Shown here: piece by piece, positions 16,200-30,162 of the stretch
How positions within the stretch are numbered: the stretch's first letter is position 1
Layout of the letters: each line of letters starts with the position of its first letter
Source: Pseudomonas viridiflava
GTDB lineage: Bacteria > Pseudomonadota > Gammaproteobacteria > Pseudomonadales > Pseudomonadaceae
Assembly: GCF_900583165.1 (NCBI RefSeq)
Contig: NZ_UTKY01000034.1
Coordinates: 62,001-126,000 of the forward strand
DNA length: 64,000 nucleotides
Direction of reading: 5' to 3'
The notes under the pieces: model-generated
Database searches by the model: none
Seen by the model: only the letters and a program-made list of their open reading frames with translations
What the model was told of the DNA's origin: nothing
Made by a program: the position numbers and the translations under genes

Positions 16200-17036
16200 T
16201 CAACGACGGGGTAGGAATTGCAGCGGATCTACAGGCTTCCCTTGGCGGCGAATCTCAAAGTGCAGTTTCACCCGGTCGGTACCCGTTGAACCCATCTCGG
16301 CAATTGTCTGTCCGACTTTGACCTGCTGCCCCTCCCGAACCAACAACCTACGGTTATGACCGTAAGCACTGACGTAGGTATCGCTGTGTTTGATGATGAC
16401 CAGCTCGCCGTAGCCCCGTAAACCACTCCCGGCGTATACCACTGTCCCATCAGACGCAGCTAAAACAGGCTGTCCCAAATCCCCGGCGATATCAATGCCT
16501 TTATTCAAACTACCGTTTGAAGAGAATTTTCCAATCAGCACTCCGTTTGAGGGCCATCCCCAACCTGTCGGAGCAGGCCCGGCAGGGGGTATCGGAGCCG
16601 GTGTCGGCTTGCTCGCAATCGTTGGCGAGGCAGTGCCTACGGGCCTGGTGATGATCGTGGTTTTGCTCGAAGACGATGGTGAAGAAGTGCTGTTTGTCAC
16701 CACCGAAGGGGCCGTTGAACCGGTGCGCCCGTCGAAGCGAATCGTCTGACCCGGATGTATCGTATAAGGCACCGGAATATTGTTACGAGCTGCGAGCGCC
16801 TTGTAATCCCAGCCATAACGGAAGGCGATCGAGAACATCGTATCGCCCTTGCGCACCACATATTGGCCTGTGGTCACTGTCGGCTTTTGCGGCGCAGCAT
16901 TGTTGCGATCAACCACCCGCGCGCCGCTGCTTGGCGAGCTTGAACACCCTACCAACACGGAACTGAAGACGAGGCCAAGCACCAGTCGCTGAAAGCTTGT
17001 TTTACCCATACGCTGCGCAAGACCTGTGAGACTCAC
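16200..17036 (-). CDS. nlpD: Murein hydrolase activator NlpD
   Basis: A 278-residue outer-membrane lipoprotein. The lipobox LVGC gives lipidated Cys31; a LysM peptidoglycan-binding domain follows (about 57-101, YVVRKGDTMFSIAFRYGW), then a Ser/Thr/Pro-rich linker and a C-terminal M23 (LytM) domain. The zinc motif of true M23 peptidases is degenerate: NKGID replaces HxxxD-type sequence and KLHFEIR lacks the first His of HxH. This fits NlpD as an activator of the amidase AmiC rather than an enzyme. Start is GTG at 17036 with GGGAG upstream; an ATG at 17009 is a less likely alternative. It carries the rpoS promoter region within its coding sequence. Confidence 0.93.
   Translation of the reverse strand: MSLTGLAQRMGKTSFQRLVLGLVFSSVLVGCSSSPSSGARVVDRNNAAPQKPTVTTGQYVVRKGDTMFSIAFRYGWDYKALAARNNIPVPYTIHPGQTIRFDGRTGSTAPSVVTNSTSSPSSSSKTTIITRPVGTASPTIASKPTPAPIPPAGPAPTGWGWPSNGVLIGKFSSNGSLNKGIDIAGDLGQPVLAASDGTVVYAGSGLRGYGELVIIKHSDTYVSAYGHNRRLLVREGQQVKVGQTIAEMGSTGTDRVKLHFEIRRQGKPVDPLQFLPRR
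16504..16521 (-). promoter_or_regulatory. PsrA-type operator for the rpoS promoter
   Basis: TTCAAAC (16504-16510), 4 bases, GTTTGAA (16515-16521) is a perfect palindrome that fits the PsrA consensus (G/C)AAAC-N2-4-GTTT(G/C). It is about 410-427 bases before the rpoS start, which places it just upstream of the position expected for the main rpoS transcription start in P. putida and P. aeruginosa. Confidence 0.65.
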
Positions 17037-17243
17037 CCGCCGCTCCCTTTATGGTGGCTGAACATGGACGCCTGTATCAGGCTTGAAATATGACGCAAGT
17101 ATAACTGGGCATTGGGGTTTTTCCGGCACACGACTGAAACGAAAAATTCATCATGTTTAACACGGCGCCCAATCATGTTGACTCAATGGGCCCCGCCGTA
17201 AGACACATCCCCACCCGCAGAATTCACTGCTGGCGAAAAAACA

Positions 17244-17921
17244 TCAGGCAAGGGGGCCATTGAGCAACGGTACGAAGCGCACGGCGCCGAGTACATGCCG
17301 TGAAAAGCCTTCGGCTTCACGGATAATGAGCATCAATTGTTGCACTTCGCCGGAACCCACCGGGATTACCAGCCGCCCGCCAGGGGCCAGTTGGTCGAGC
17401 AACGCTTGCGGTACATCGGTGGCCACCGCGGTGACGATAATGCCGTTGTAAGGCGCCAGCGCCGGCCAACCTTCCCAGCCATCACCCCAACGGAATACCA
17501 CGTTGCGCAGGTTCAGCTCTGTCAGACGCTCCTTAGCGCGGTCTTGCAGCACCTTGATGCGCTCTACCGAGAACACCCGTTCAACCAGTTGCGACAACAC
17601 GGCCGTCTGGTAGCCGGAGCCGGTACCAATTTCCAGCACCTTGTCCAGCGGCCCCGCCGCCAGCAGCAGCTCGCTCATGCGTGCCACCATGTACGGCTGG
17701 GAGATGGTCTGGTTATGGCCGATTGGCAGCGCCGTATCTTCATAAGCGCGATGGGCCAGGGCTTCATCGACAAACAAGTGCCGAGGCGTACGCCGGATGA
17801 CTTCCAGCACCTGGGCGTTGGACAAGCCCTCTTCGTACAGCCGTTGGATCAAACGCTCGCGGGTGCGCTGGGAGGTCATCCCGATACCACGGCGCAGCAG
17901 GTCGTCTTGTTCACGGCCCAT
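17244..17921 (-). CDS. pcm: Protein-L-isoaspartate O-methyltransferase
   Basis: A 225-residue SAM-dependent methyltransferase that repairs isoaspartyl residues in aged proteins. The family motifs are clear: [14 protein letters not shown], the SAM site [15 protein letters not shown] and [15 protein letters not shown]. The ATG at 17921 overlaps the surE stop (TGATG), but the internal Met15 (17879) would give the 211-residue form seen in P. aeruginosa, so the exact start is uncertain. It lies between surE and nlpD in the usual surE-pcm-nlpD-rpoS order for stationary-phase survival. Confidence 0.95.
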   Translation of the reverse strand: MGREQDDLLRRGIGMTSQRTRERLIQRLYEEGLSNAQVLEVIRRTPRHLFVDEALAHRAYEDTALPIGHNQTISQPYMVARMSELLLAAGPLDKVLEIGTGSGYQTAVLSQLVERVFSVERIKVLQDRAKERLTELNLRNVVFRWGDGWEGWPALAPYNGIIVTAVATDVPQALLDQLAPGGRLVIPVGSGEVQQLMLIIREAEGFSRHVLGAVRFVPLLNGPLA

Positions 17922-18670
17922 CAGCGCAGTCCCTCCAGCCAGCCATCGAGACCACTGAAGGCATCACTGAAGGTGCGATCGAATTGCAACGGGGTAATCG
18001 ACACATAACCTTGCATAACTGCATGAAAGTCCGTGCCTTCGCCACCGTCTTCGGCATCACCCGCCGCGGCGATCCAATAGCCTTCCTTGCCACGCGGGTC
18101 GACCACCTTCAACGGCGCCGCCGCACGGGCGCGATGGCCCAGGCGCGTCAGCTGGATGCCGCGAATATGGTCCAGGGGCAAGTTGGGGATATTGACGTTG
18201 AGTACCGTACGCGGTGGCAGATCCAGTGAGCCATGGGCCTCCACCAGCTTGCGTGCGAAATAGGCAGCGGTGGGCAGGTTGTCCAATTGACGCGAAGCCA
18301 ACGAGAACGCGAATGAGGTTCGACCCAGAAAGCGTCCTTCAAGCGCTGCCGCAACAGTACCGGAATACAGCACGTCATCGCCCAGGTTGGCGCCGAGGTT
18401 GATGCCCGACACCACCAGGTCCGGCTCCCGATCCAACAAACTGTTGATTGCCAGGTGCACGCAGTCAGTGGGGGTACCGTTCACGCTGATAAAGCCATTG
18501 GCCAGAACCTGCGGGTGCAGGGGACGGTCGAGCGTCAGCGAACTGCTGGCGCCGCTCTTGTCCTGGTCGGGGGCGACCACCACGCACTCGGCATAATCTT
18601 CCAGCGCTGCATGGAGCGCGGCAAGGCCGGGTGCGGTGGCACCGTCATCGTTTGATATCAGAATACGCAT
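17921..18670 (-). CDS. surE: 5'/3'-nucleotidase SurE
   Basis: A 249-residue metal-dependent nucleotidase that dephosphorylates nucleoside 5'- and 3'-monophosphates and polyphosphate. The metal-binding start [10 protein letters not shown] (D8, D9) and the segments [15 protein letters not shown] and [20 protein letters not shown] are typical. It overlaps truD at its 5' end by 13 bases and pcm at its 3' end by 1 base, so it belongs to one transcription unit leading toward nlpD-rpoS. Confidence 0.97.
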   Translation of the reverse strand: MRILISNDDGATAPGLAALHAALEDYAECVVVAPDQDKSGASSSLTLDRPLHPQVLANGFISVNGTPTDCVHLAINSLLDREPDLVVSGINLGANLGDDVLYSGTVAAALEGRFLGRTSFAFSLASRQLDNLPTAAYFARKLVEAHGSLDLPPRTVLNVNIPNLPLDHIRGIQLTRLGHRARAAAPLKVVDPRGKEGYWIAAAGDAEDGGEGTDFHAVMQGYVSITPLQFDRTFSDAFSGLDGWLEGLR

Positions 18671-19716
18671 GGGCTGTCCGTCTGCCCCACCGGCACCAGA
18701 TCAACAAGCTCGCGCACCAAGACAGTGGCGAAGCATCCGGCCGGCAGGACGAATTCCAATTGCAGAATGTCAGGACTGGGATAATGCCACGTCAACCCGC
18801 CAATGGGCAGTCGCAGAATGCGCCGTTCCTGGCTCATGCCGGCATTGACCAGCCAATCGCGCAGCTCAGGCTCACCCGCGGCGATCTTTTGCTCAAGCTC
18901 ATGGGTTGCACCGGTAGCCGGCGAGTCACCTTCGCCCCATTGCGGGCCGGTGGGGTGCAGGTCCAGGATCGCCAGGCGCGGGTCGCTGCATTCAGCCTCC
19001 CCCGCCGGAAAGAAGCTACGGCTGTCGGTAAACGCCAGCAGGTCGCCGACCTGGGCGCGCTGCCAAGAGCCATCGGCAACCCGAGCGGCCAGCACTTGGT
19101 TGAACAGGAAGCTGCGGGCGGTGGACAGCAACCGCGAACGCACATTGCGCTGCTCCGGCAACGCCTTGCGAGTCGCCCATTCGCGGGCATCCACCACATT
19201 GCCGCCGTTGTGACCAAAGCGTTGGGCACCGAAGTAGTTGGGGATGCCGTGTTGTGCAATCAGTTGCAAGCGTGCGTCGATGGCGGCGGTGTCACCGGCC
19301 AATTGCGTCAGGCGCAAGGTGAAGCCATTGGCCGAGTGCGCACCGCGTTGCAGCTTGCGCTTATGGCGGGCGGTCTTGAGGATCTTGAGGGTGTCGTTTT
19401 CGGCCGCACTCATGTCCGGGTCGGCCTTGCCTGGCAGCTGCACGCTGAACCATTGGCGGGTCAGCGCCTGGCGGTCCTTGAGCCCGGCATAGCTGACGGT
19501 GCGCAACGGCACGCCCGCCGCTTTGGCGATACGCCGCGCCGCTTCCTCGGTATTGAGGCCACGCTTCTCCACCCACAACCACAGGTGCTCACCCTCGCCG
19601 GTCAGCGGGATGTCGAGCACTTCATCGACCTGGAAGTCTTCAGCGGTAGCTTTCAATACAGCGCTGCCCAAGGCCTCGCCATAGGCCCGTGGGCCCAGCA
19701 GTTGCAGGTCGTTCAT
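18658..19716 (-). CDS. truD: tRNA pseudouridine(13) synthase TruD
   Basis: A 352-residue pseudouridine synthase that modifies U13 of tRNA(Glu). The catalytic Asp is D81 in [17 protein letters not shown], the NYFGAQRFG segment and the inserted TRUD domain in the middle follow. Its start overlaps the ispF stop by 4 bases and its end overlaps surE by 13 bases, which points to translational coupling in the ispF-truD-surE-pcm row. Confidence 0.96.
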   Translation of the reverse strand: MNDLQLLGPRAYGEALGSAVLKATAEDFQVDEVLDIPLTGEGEHLWLWVEKRGLNTEEAARRIAKAAGVPLRTVSYAGLKDRQALTRQWFSVQLPGKADPDMSAAENDTLKILKTARHKRKLQRGAHSANGFTLRLTQLAGDTAAIDARLQLIAQHGIPNYFGAQRFGHNGGNVVDAREWATRKALPEQRNVRSRLLSTARSFLFNQVLAARVADGSWQRAQVGDLLAFTDSRSFFPAGEAECSDPRLAILDLHPTGPQWGEGDSPATGATHELEQKIAAGEPELRDWLVNAGMSQERRILRLPIGGLTWHYPSPDILQLEFVLPAGCFATVLVRELVDLVPVGQTDSPCVF

Positions 19717-20186
19717 GCGCGCAGCAACAAGGCGACGGAGTGCACCGCGATGCCCTCTTCACGACCGGTAAACCCGAGCTTTTCGGTGGTGGTGGCTTTC
19801 ACGTTCACTTGATCCAATTCAATTTGCAGATCCGCCGCGATCAGCGCGCGCATCGATTCGATATGGGGGGCCATTTTCGGCGCTTGGGCAACGATGGTGT
19901 TGTCGACGTTGCCGACCTTCCAGCCCTTGGCATGGATCAGGCCAACCACATGGCGCAGCAATACCCGGCTGTCCGCGCCCTTGAAGGTTGGGTCGGTGTC
20001 CGGAAAGTGCTTGCCGATATCGCCCAACGCGGCCGCGCCGAGCAAAGCATCGCTCAAGGCATGCAACACAACGTCGCCGTCAGAATGAGCCAGCAGCCCA
20101 TGGTGGTGCGCAATGCGCACGCCGCCGAGGGTGATGAAATCGCCTTCGGCGAAACGGTGCACATCGTAGCCGTGGCCAATACGCAT
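19713..20186 (-). CDS. ispF: 2-C-methyl-D-erythritol 2,4-cyclodiphosphate synthase
   Basis: A 157-residue enzyme of the MEP isoprenoid pathway, which cyclises 4-diphosphocytidyl-methylerythritol 2-phosphate. The metal ligands D8, H10 (GYDVHRF) and H42 ([12 protein letters not shown]) are in place. Unlike in E. coli it is not beside ispD, which lies 3.8 kb upstream with ftsB. The start is unusual: the T-run of an intrinsic terminator touches its ATG, and the GGGG in the terminator's 3' stem is the only Shine-Dalgarno-like sequence. Confidence 0.97.
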   Translation of the reverse strand: MRIGHGYDVHRFAEGDFITLGGVRIAHHHGLLAHSDGDVVLHALSDALLGAAALGDIGKHFPDTDPTFKGADSRVLLRHVVGLIHAKGWKVGNVDNTIVAQAPKMAPHIESMRALIAADLQIELDQVNVKATTTEKLGFTGREEGIAVHSVALLLRA

Positions 20187-20216
20187 AAAAAAACGCCCCG
20201 ATTTAATTCAGGGCGT
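20187..20216 (-). terminator. Intrinsic terminator after fghA, overlapping the ispF ribosome site
   Basis: On the minus strand ACGCCC (20216-20211) pairs with GGGCGT (20198-20193) and is followed by six T residues (20192-20187), then directly by the ispF ATG (20186). It starts 24 bases after the fghA stop codon. Confidence 0.85.
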
Positions 20217-20240
20217 GATTCTACCTACTTTTGCCTCACA

Positions 20241-21086
20241 TTAACCGAGCAAAGCACGGCCATGGTGTCGTAAATGATCTTCGATGAAGCTGGCGATAAA
20301 GAAGTAGCTGTGGTCGTAGCCGGGTTGCAGGCGCAGTTCCAGCGGATGGTTGGCCGCCTTCGCTGCCTGCTGCAAGGCTTCAGGCTTGAGCTGCACGGCG
20401 AGGAAGTCGTCGCGGTCGCCCTGATCCACCAGCAGCGGCAGCTTTTCGGCGGCTTCACTGATTAGCACGCAGGCATCCCATTCGCGCCATTTCGAGCGCT
20501 CTTCGCCCAGATAGCGGGAGAACGCTTTCTGGCCCCACGGGCAATCCATCGGGTTGTTGATCGGCGAAAACGCCGACACCGACAGGTAACGGCCTGGGTT
20601 GCGCAACGCACACACCAACGCACCGTGGCCGCCCATGGAGTGGCCGCTGATGCCGCGCTTGTCCGAAGCCGGGAAATGCGCTTCAACCAATGCCGGCAAT
20701 TCCTGCACCACGTAGTCATGCATCCGATAGTGCTTGGCCCAGGGTTCCTGGGTGGCATTCAGATAGAAGCCAGCGCCGAGGCCGAAATCCCAAGCGTTAT
20801 CCGGGTCACCCGGTACGCCGGGGCCACGGGGGCTGGTGTCCGGCGCTACGATGATCAACCCCAGCTCGGCAGCCATGCGCTGGGCGCCAGCCTTCTGCAT
20901 AAAGTTTTCATCGGTGCAGGTCAGCCCCGACAGCCAGTACAGCACCGGCAGCTTGCCGCCCTGCTCCGCTTGAGGCGGCAGGTAAACCGCGAAGGTCATG
21001 TCGCAACCGAGCACATCGGAATGATGCTTGTAGCGTTTATGCCAGCCGCCGAAGCTCTTCTGGCACGACAGGTTTTCCAGACTCAT
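20241..21086 (-). CDS. fghA: S-formylglutathione hydrolase
   Basis: A 281-residue serine esterase of the esterase D family. It hydrolyses S-formylglutathione to formate and glutathione, the second step of formaldehyde detoxification. The nucleophile is S150 in [12 protein letters not shown], and [12 protein letters not shown] and [13 protein letters not shown] are typical family segments. It is 8 bases downstream of adhC, whose product supplies its substrate, and ends before a clear terminator. Confidence 0.97.
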   Translation of the reverse strand: MSLENLSCQKSFGGWHKRYKHHSDVLGCDMTFAVYLPPQAEQGGKLPVLYWLSGLTCTDENFMQKAGAQRMAAELGLIIVAPDTSPRGPGVPGDPDNAWDFGLGAGFYLNATQEPWAKHYRMHDYVVQELPALVEAHFPASDKRGISGHSMGGHGALVCALRNPGRYLSVSAFSPINNPMDCPWGQKAFSRYLGEERSKWREWDACVLISEAAEKLPLLVDQGDRDDFLAVQLKPEALQQAAKAANHPLELRLQPGYDHSYFFIASFIEDHLRHHGRALLG

Positions 21087-21094
21087 GGCCGACC

Positions 21095-22316
<1,222 letters not shown>

Positions 22317-23213
22317 ATGCTGGAAAACCGCTGGGAAGGCATCGATGAGTTTGTCGCGGTAGCCGAATGCAGCCAATTCACGGCGGCGGCGGAGCGCTTG
22401 GGCGTGTCGTCGTCCCATATCAGCCGGCAGGTGGCACGCCTGGAAGAGCGTCTGCAAACGCGCTTGCTGTATCGCAGTACCCGTAAAGTGACCCTGACTG
22501 AAGCCGGTCAGACCTTTCTGCAACATTGCCAACGCCTGCAGGACGGTCGCGAAGAAGCCCTGCGTGCGGTGGGCGACCTTGCCAGCGAGCCCAAGGGCAT
22601 GTTGCGCATGACCTGCGCCGTAGCCTACGGCGAGCGATTTATCGTGCCGCTGGTCACGCGGTTCATGGGGCAATACCCGCAGTTGCGGGTGGATATCGAG
22701 CTGAGCAACCGCCAATTGGACCTGGTTCACGAAGGCCTGGACTTGGCCATTCGCCTGGGGCGCCTGCAAGATTCACGCATGGTTGCCAGCCGCCTCGCGC
22801 CCCGACGCATGTATGTGTGCGCGTCGCCGTCCTACCTGGCACGGTACGGTCGACCACACAGCTTGTCGGAGTTGAGCCGGCACAACTGCTTGATTGGCAG
22901 TTCGGATATCTGGCAATTGGCCCAGGACGGGCGCGAATTTTCCCAGAGGGTGCAGGGAAACTGGCGCTGCAACAGTGGGCAGGCAGTGTTGGATGCGGCG
23001 TTGCAGGGGGTTGGGTTGTGCCAACTGCCGGACTATTACGTGCTGGAGCATCTGCACAGTGGTGCGCTGGTGTCGTTGCTGGAGGCGCATCAGCCACCGA
23101 ATACGGCGGTGTGGGCGTTGTATCCGCAGCAGCGACATTTGTCGCCGAAGGTGCGGAAGTTGGTGGATTTCTTGAAGGAGGGGTTGGCTGGGAGGCCGGA
23201 GTACAGCAGGTGA
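22317..23213 (+). CDS. LysR family transcriptional regulator, probable controller of adhC-fghA
   Basis: A 298-residue LysR-type regulator. The N-terminal winged helix (about 1-60, FTAAAERLGVSSSHISRQVARLEERLQTRLLYR) is followed by a periplasmic-binding-like effector domain (about 90-290). It is transcribed away from adhC-fghA, the classic position of a LysR regulator relative to its target. In P. aeruginosa the gene at the same position has been named gfnR for glutathione-dependent formaldehyde neutralisation; orthology is inferred from position. It ends close to an inverted REP pair. Confidence 0.88.
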   Translation: MLENRWEGIDEFVAVAECSQFTAAAERLGVSSSHISRQVARLEERLQTRLLYRSTRKVTLTEAGQTFLQHCQRLQDGREEALRAVGDLASEPKGMLRMTCAVAYGERFIVPLVTRFMGQYPQLRVDIELSNRQLDLVHEGLDLAIRLGRLQDSRMVASRLAPRRMYVCASPSYLARYGRPHSLSELSRHNCLIGSSDIWQLAQDGREFSQRVQGNWRCNSGQAVLDAALQGVGLCQLPDYYVLEHLHSGALVSLLEAHQPPNTAVWALYPQQRHLSPKVRKLVDFLKEGLAGRPEYSR

Positions 23214-23237
23214 TTATTTCGGTGTTTGGGCGGGCCT

Positions 23238-23312
23238 CATCGGGGGCAAGCCCCCTCCCACATTTTGATTTGTGAATGCATTCAAAGGTGGGAGGGGGCT
23301 TGCTCCCGATAG
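23238..23312. repeat. Inside-out REP pair
   Basis: Two REPs face opposite to the usual REPIN order: the first (23238-23266) reads ATCGGGGGCAAGCCCCCTCCCAC and the second (23284-23312) reads GTGGGAGGGGGCTTGCTCCCGAT. The GTGGGAG ends therefore face each other across a 17-base spacer. This may be the junction left by two neighbouring REPINs. Confidence 0.82.
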
Positions 23313-23332
23313 GGTCGACACGGTCTAGCTGA

Positions 23333-24040
23333 CTACCTACGGTTAGCCCACCGCAACCGCAACCACTCCAGATCTTCAGGGCGAGTCACCTTGATATTGT
23401 CCGAGCGCCCTTCGATCAAACGCGGCGCCTGCCCGGACCATTCCATGGCGGAAGCTTCATCGGTGATGATCGCATCAGCCACCAAGCTGTCAGCCAGCGC
23501 GCGATGCAAGGCACCCAGGCGGAACATCTGCGGCGTATAGGCTTGCCAGATCAGGCTGCGATCGACAGTTTCCACCACACGCCCATGCTTATCGACGCGC
23601 TTGAGGGTGTCGCGGGCTGGCACGGCAAGCAAGCCGCCTACCGGATCATCCGCCAACTCCACGAGCAATTTATCCAGATCATCGCGGCTCAGATTGGGCC
23701 GTGCCGCATCATGCACCAGCACCCAATCGTCATCACTGGCACCCAAGGCGTTCAAGTGCAGCAATGCGTTGAGCACCGAGCCCGAGCGCTCTGCACCGCC
23801 GTCCGCACGCTGTATACGCGGGTCAGTGGCACAGGCCAGGTCAGGCCAATAAGGATCATCAGAAGCAAGACTGACCACCAGGCCCTTGAGGGAAGGATGG
23901 TCGAGAAAACAGCCAAGGCTGTGTTCGAGAATTGTGCGCCCACCCAGTTGCAGGTACTGCTTGGGACGGTCCGCAGCCATACGGGCACCAACGCCCGCGG
24001 CAGGAATCACGGCCCAGAAGGCCGGCAAACCCGTGCTCAT
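23333..24040 (-). CDS. ispD: 2-C-methyl-D-erythritol 4-phosphate cytidylyltransferase
   Basis: A 235-residue enzyme that adds CMP to methylerythritol 4-phosphate in the MEP isoprenoid pathway. The N-terminal nucleotide-binding motif AAGVGARMAADRPKQYLQL, the VLVHDAARPNLS segment and TDEASAMEW are the family landmarks. Its start overlaps the ftsB stop by 4 bases. Confidence 0.96.
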   Translation of the reverse strand: MSTGLPAFWAVIPAAGVGARMAADRPKQYLQLGGRTILEHSLGCFLDHPSLKGLVVSLASDDPYWPDLACATDPRIQRADGGAERSGSVLNALLHLNALGASDDDWVLVHDAARPNLSRDDLDKLLVELADDPVGGLLAVPARDTLKRVDKHGRVVETVDRSLIWQAYTPQMFRLGALHRALADSLVADAIITDEASAMEWSGQAPRLIEGRSDNIKVTRPEDLEWLRLRWANRR

Positions 24041-24315
24041 TGGGCCAACTGGTAGAGGGTCTCGCCCTCCTTGACCATGCCCAACTCATGGCGAGCCCGC
24101 TCTTCAACGGTCTCGGTACCCTTTTTCAGCTCAAGCACTTCAGCATCAAGGACGCGGTTGCGCTCCAGCAGGATTTCGTTTTCGGCGTGCTGTGCAGCAA
24201 TTTGCTCGGTCAGGTCTTTTACCTGCGCAAAGCTGCCATTACCGACCCATAGGCGGTATTGCAGGCCAGCCAGCAACAAGAGCAAGACGAGAAACAACCA
24301 ATTGGGACTGCGCAT
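24037..24315 (-). CDS. ftsB: Cell division protein FtsB
   Basis: A 92-residue bitopic inner-membrane protein of the divisome, which forms the FtsQLB complex. A short cytoplasmic start (MRSPNW), one membrane helix (about 5-22, LFLVLLLLLAGLQYRLW) and a periplasmic leucine-zipper coiled coil (about 30-70) are visible. The start at 24315 is preferred to longer frames because only it gives the conserved short N-terminus. ftsB-ispD is a common pair in gammaproteobacteria. Confidence 0.95.
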   Translation of the reverse strand: MRSPNWLFLVLLLLLAGLQYRLWVGNGSFAQVKDLTEQIAAQHAENEILLERNRVLDAEVLELKKGTETVEERARHELGMVKEGETLYQLAQ

Positions 24316-24373
24316 CGAAATCCGGGTATCCAGTAAAAAAAGACAGCCATGCAAAACTTTTGAATCAACTGAT

Positions 24374-24405
24374 AGCACGAAGCCTGGAAAAACCAGGCTT
24401 GTGCT
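24374..24405 (-). terminator. Hairpin downstream of eno
   Basis: AGCACGAAGCCTGG pairs with CCAGGCTTGTGCT with one bulged base around an AAAAA loop. It lies about 80 bases after the eno stop and 60 bases before the ftsB start. No T-run follows, so its action as a terminator is uncertain. Confidence 0.55.
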
Positions 24406-24486
24406 AGGTAGCCATCAGATTAGCGTCGAACTCTACACTGTCGTGAGTTTTCCGACGCAATCCGCCGACTTTTTACCATTTACGAG

Positions 24487-25898
<1,412 letters not shown>

Positions 25899-25933
25899 GT
25901 AAAGCGTGGGAAAGTCTACCGGAGAAACGACGC

Positions 25934-28689
<2,756 letters not shown>

Positions 28690-30000
28690 TCAGCTCAAAC
28701 CTTGATCGCAGGTCTGTGGCACCCAATGTAATTGCCAGTCGGTCACCGGGTTGGGCCATAGCCCAGCAAGGGTTGGGACAGCCAGCAATTGTTCGCCCCT
28801 ATACAGCAGCGGCAATCTGCCACGCATGAACCCCGGCACCCCGCATTCATTGAGCAGGCGCTTCAAGTCTCGGCGGCCGCGACCTGGCACTTCGACGATC
28901 TCGCCGCCCTGGCGATAGCGGATCTCCAACAGGCCTTCGGGGGCCTTTCCGATAAATTCGAGCCGACCATTGCCGGGTAACTCTAGTGGGTTTTGCGCAG
29001 AGGGCCAGCTCACCGTTGCGTGGGAAAAATCCGACCAAGTGGTGGGCAGCCACCAGATGCGCTCGCCAGATCGGTGCAATTCACCGTCGGCCAGGCGCCA
29101 TAGCGGCTGTGCGTCGCCCTTGGCATCACGTAAGGAATACCAGCCGGCCCAATGATCGCTATCGGGTAAACGGGTCAGCGGCGTCAGCCAATGACGCAAG
29201 GCATTGCGCTGGCGAGCATCAGAAAAGTCGCGCAACGGGGCAAGTGCCAAGGATGGCAACGCCAGCCAAGGAAACGGTGAAGCTTGAACGGCAGCCTGAA
29301 GGTCCATGCGCGCCAGCTCATCCAACAACCCTTGGGCCTCGCTGAGGTGTTCGGCGGTGCGGGCCAGACTTGAAACGGCTTGGGGCCAACGCTCAGTGAG
29401 AACGGGGAAGACGCGATGGCGCAAGTAATTGCGCGAGAACCGTGGATCGGCGTTGGACGGGTCATCGATCCATTTGAGCTGATGCTCATGGGCGTAGGCT
29501 TCCAACTGCGCCCGCGAAAGATCCAGCAACGGCCGCACCAGATGACCTCCAGCCAGTGCGCGATGTGCAGGCATTGCCGCCAGCCCCCGCACCCCTGCCC
29601 CGCGCAACAGGCGAAACAACAGGGTTTCGGCCTGATCGTCGCGGTGTTGGGCGGTGAGCAGCACCTCCCCTGCCTCGATCATCTCGGCAAACGCCTGGTA
29701 ACGCGCATCACGGGCAGCACGCTCCAAGCTGGCAGCCGGCTGTACGTGCACGCGCATGATGCGCAGGGGCACACCCAGGCTGTCGCATACGGACTGACAG
29801 TGCATTGGCCAAGCGTCGGCGGCAGGTTGCAGGCCGTGGTGGACATGAACAGCACTGAGTGGGGGAAGGCCTTCGGTATTGGCCAGGAGGTGCAACAAGA
29901 AAGTGGAATCAAGACCACCGGAAAAAGCGATGTGCCAGGCGGGAGCGTTGCGCCAGGGGGCCAGGTTTTGCAGAAGTTTGGCGGGCAAAGTTGGCTTCAT
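28690..30000 (-). CDS. tilS: tRNA(Ile)-lysidine synthase
   Basis: A 436-residue ATP-dependent enzyme that modifies C34 of the CAU-anticodon tRNA(Ile) to lysidine, which changes its decoding from AUG to AUA. The PP-loop is IAFSGGLDSTFLL (residues 24-36), and HHGLQPAADAW, AQHRDDQAETLL and GLAAMPAHR are further family segments. The C-terminal TilS domains extend to the end. It starts just beyond a REPIN that separates it from accA. Confidence 0.95.
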   Translation of the reverse strand: MKPTLPAKLLQNLAPWRNAPAWHIAFSGGLDSTFLLHLLANTEGLPPLSAVHVHHGLQPAADAWPMHCQSVCDSLGVPLRIMRVHVQPAASLERAARDARYQAFAEMIEAGEVLLTAQHRDDQAETLLFRLLRGAGVRGLAAMPAHRALAGGHLVRPLLDLSRAQLEAYAHEHQLKWIDDPSNADPRFSRNYLRHRVFPVLTERWPQAVSSLARTAEHLSEAQGLLDELARMDLQAAVQASPFPWLALPSLALAPLRDFSDARQRNALRHWLTPLTRLPDSDHWAGWYSLRDAKGDAQPLWRLADGELHRSGERIWWLPTTWSDFSHATVSWPSAQNPLELPGNGRLEFIGKAPEGLLEIRYRQGGEIVEVPGRGRRDLKRLLNECGVPGFMRGRLPLLYRGEQLLAVPTLAGLWPNPVTDWQLHWVPQTCDQGLS

Positions 30001-30053
30001 CGCAGGTTACCGCCGTAAATCTGGAATACGTCAGCCCAGCATACACAATGCAA

Positions 30054-30147
30054 AATGTGGGAGGGGGCTTGCCCCCGATAGCAGTGGTTCAGTCACCAGA
30101 TGCATTGACTGACACTCAGCAATCGGGGGCAAGCCCCCTCCCACATT
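30054..30147. repeat. REPIN between tilS and accA
   Basis: Arms AATGTGGGAGGGGGCTTGCC (from 30054) and its complement (ending CCCACATT, 30147) surround a spacer like those of the other elements. The 13 bases following the right arm (30148-30160) are identical to those following the collapsed REP at 15036-15067. Confidence 0.9.
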
Positions 30148-30162
30148 GGGTACTGCGTCGGC

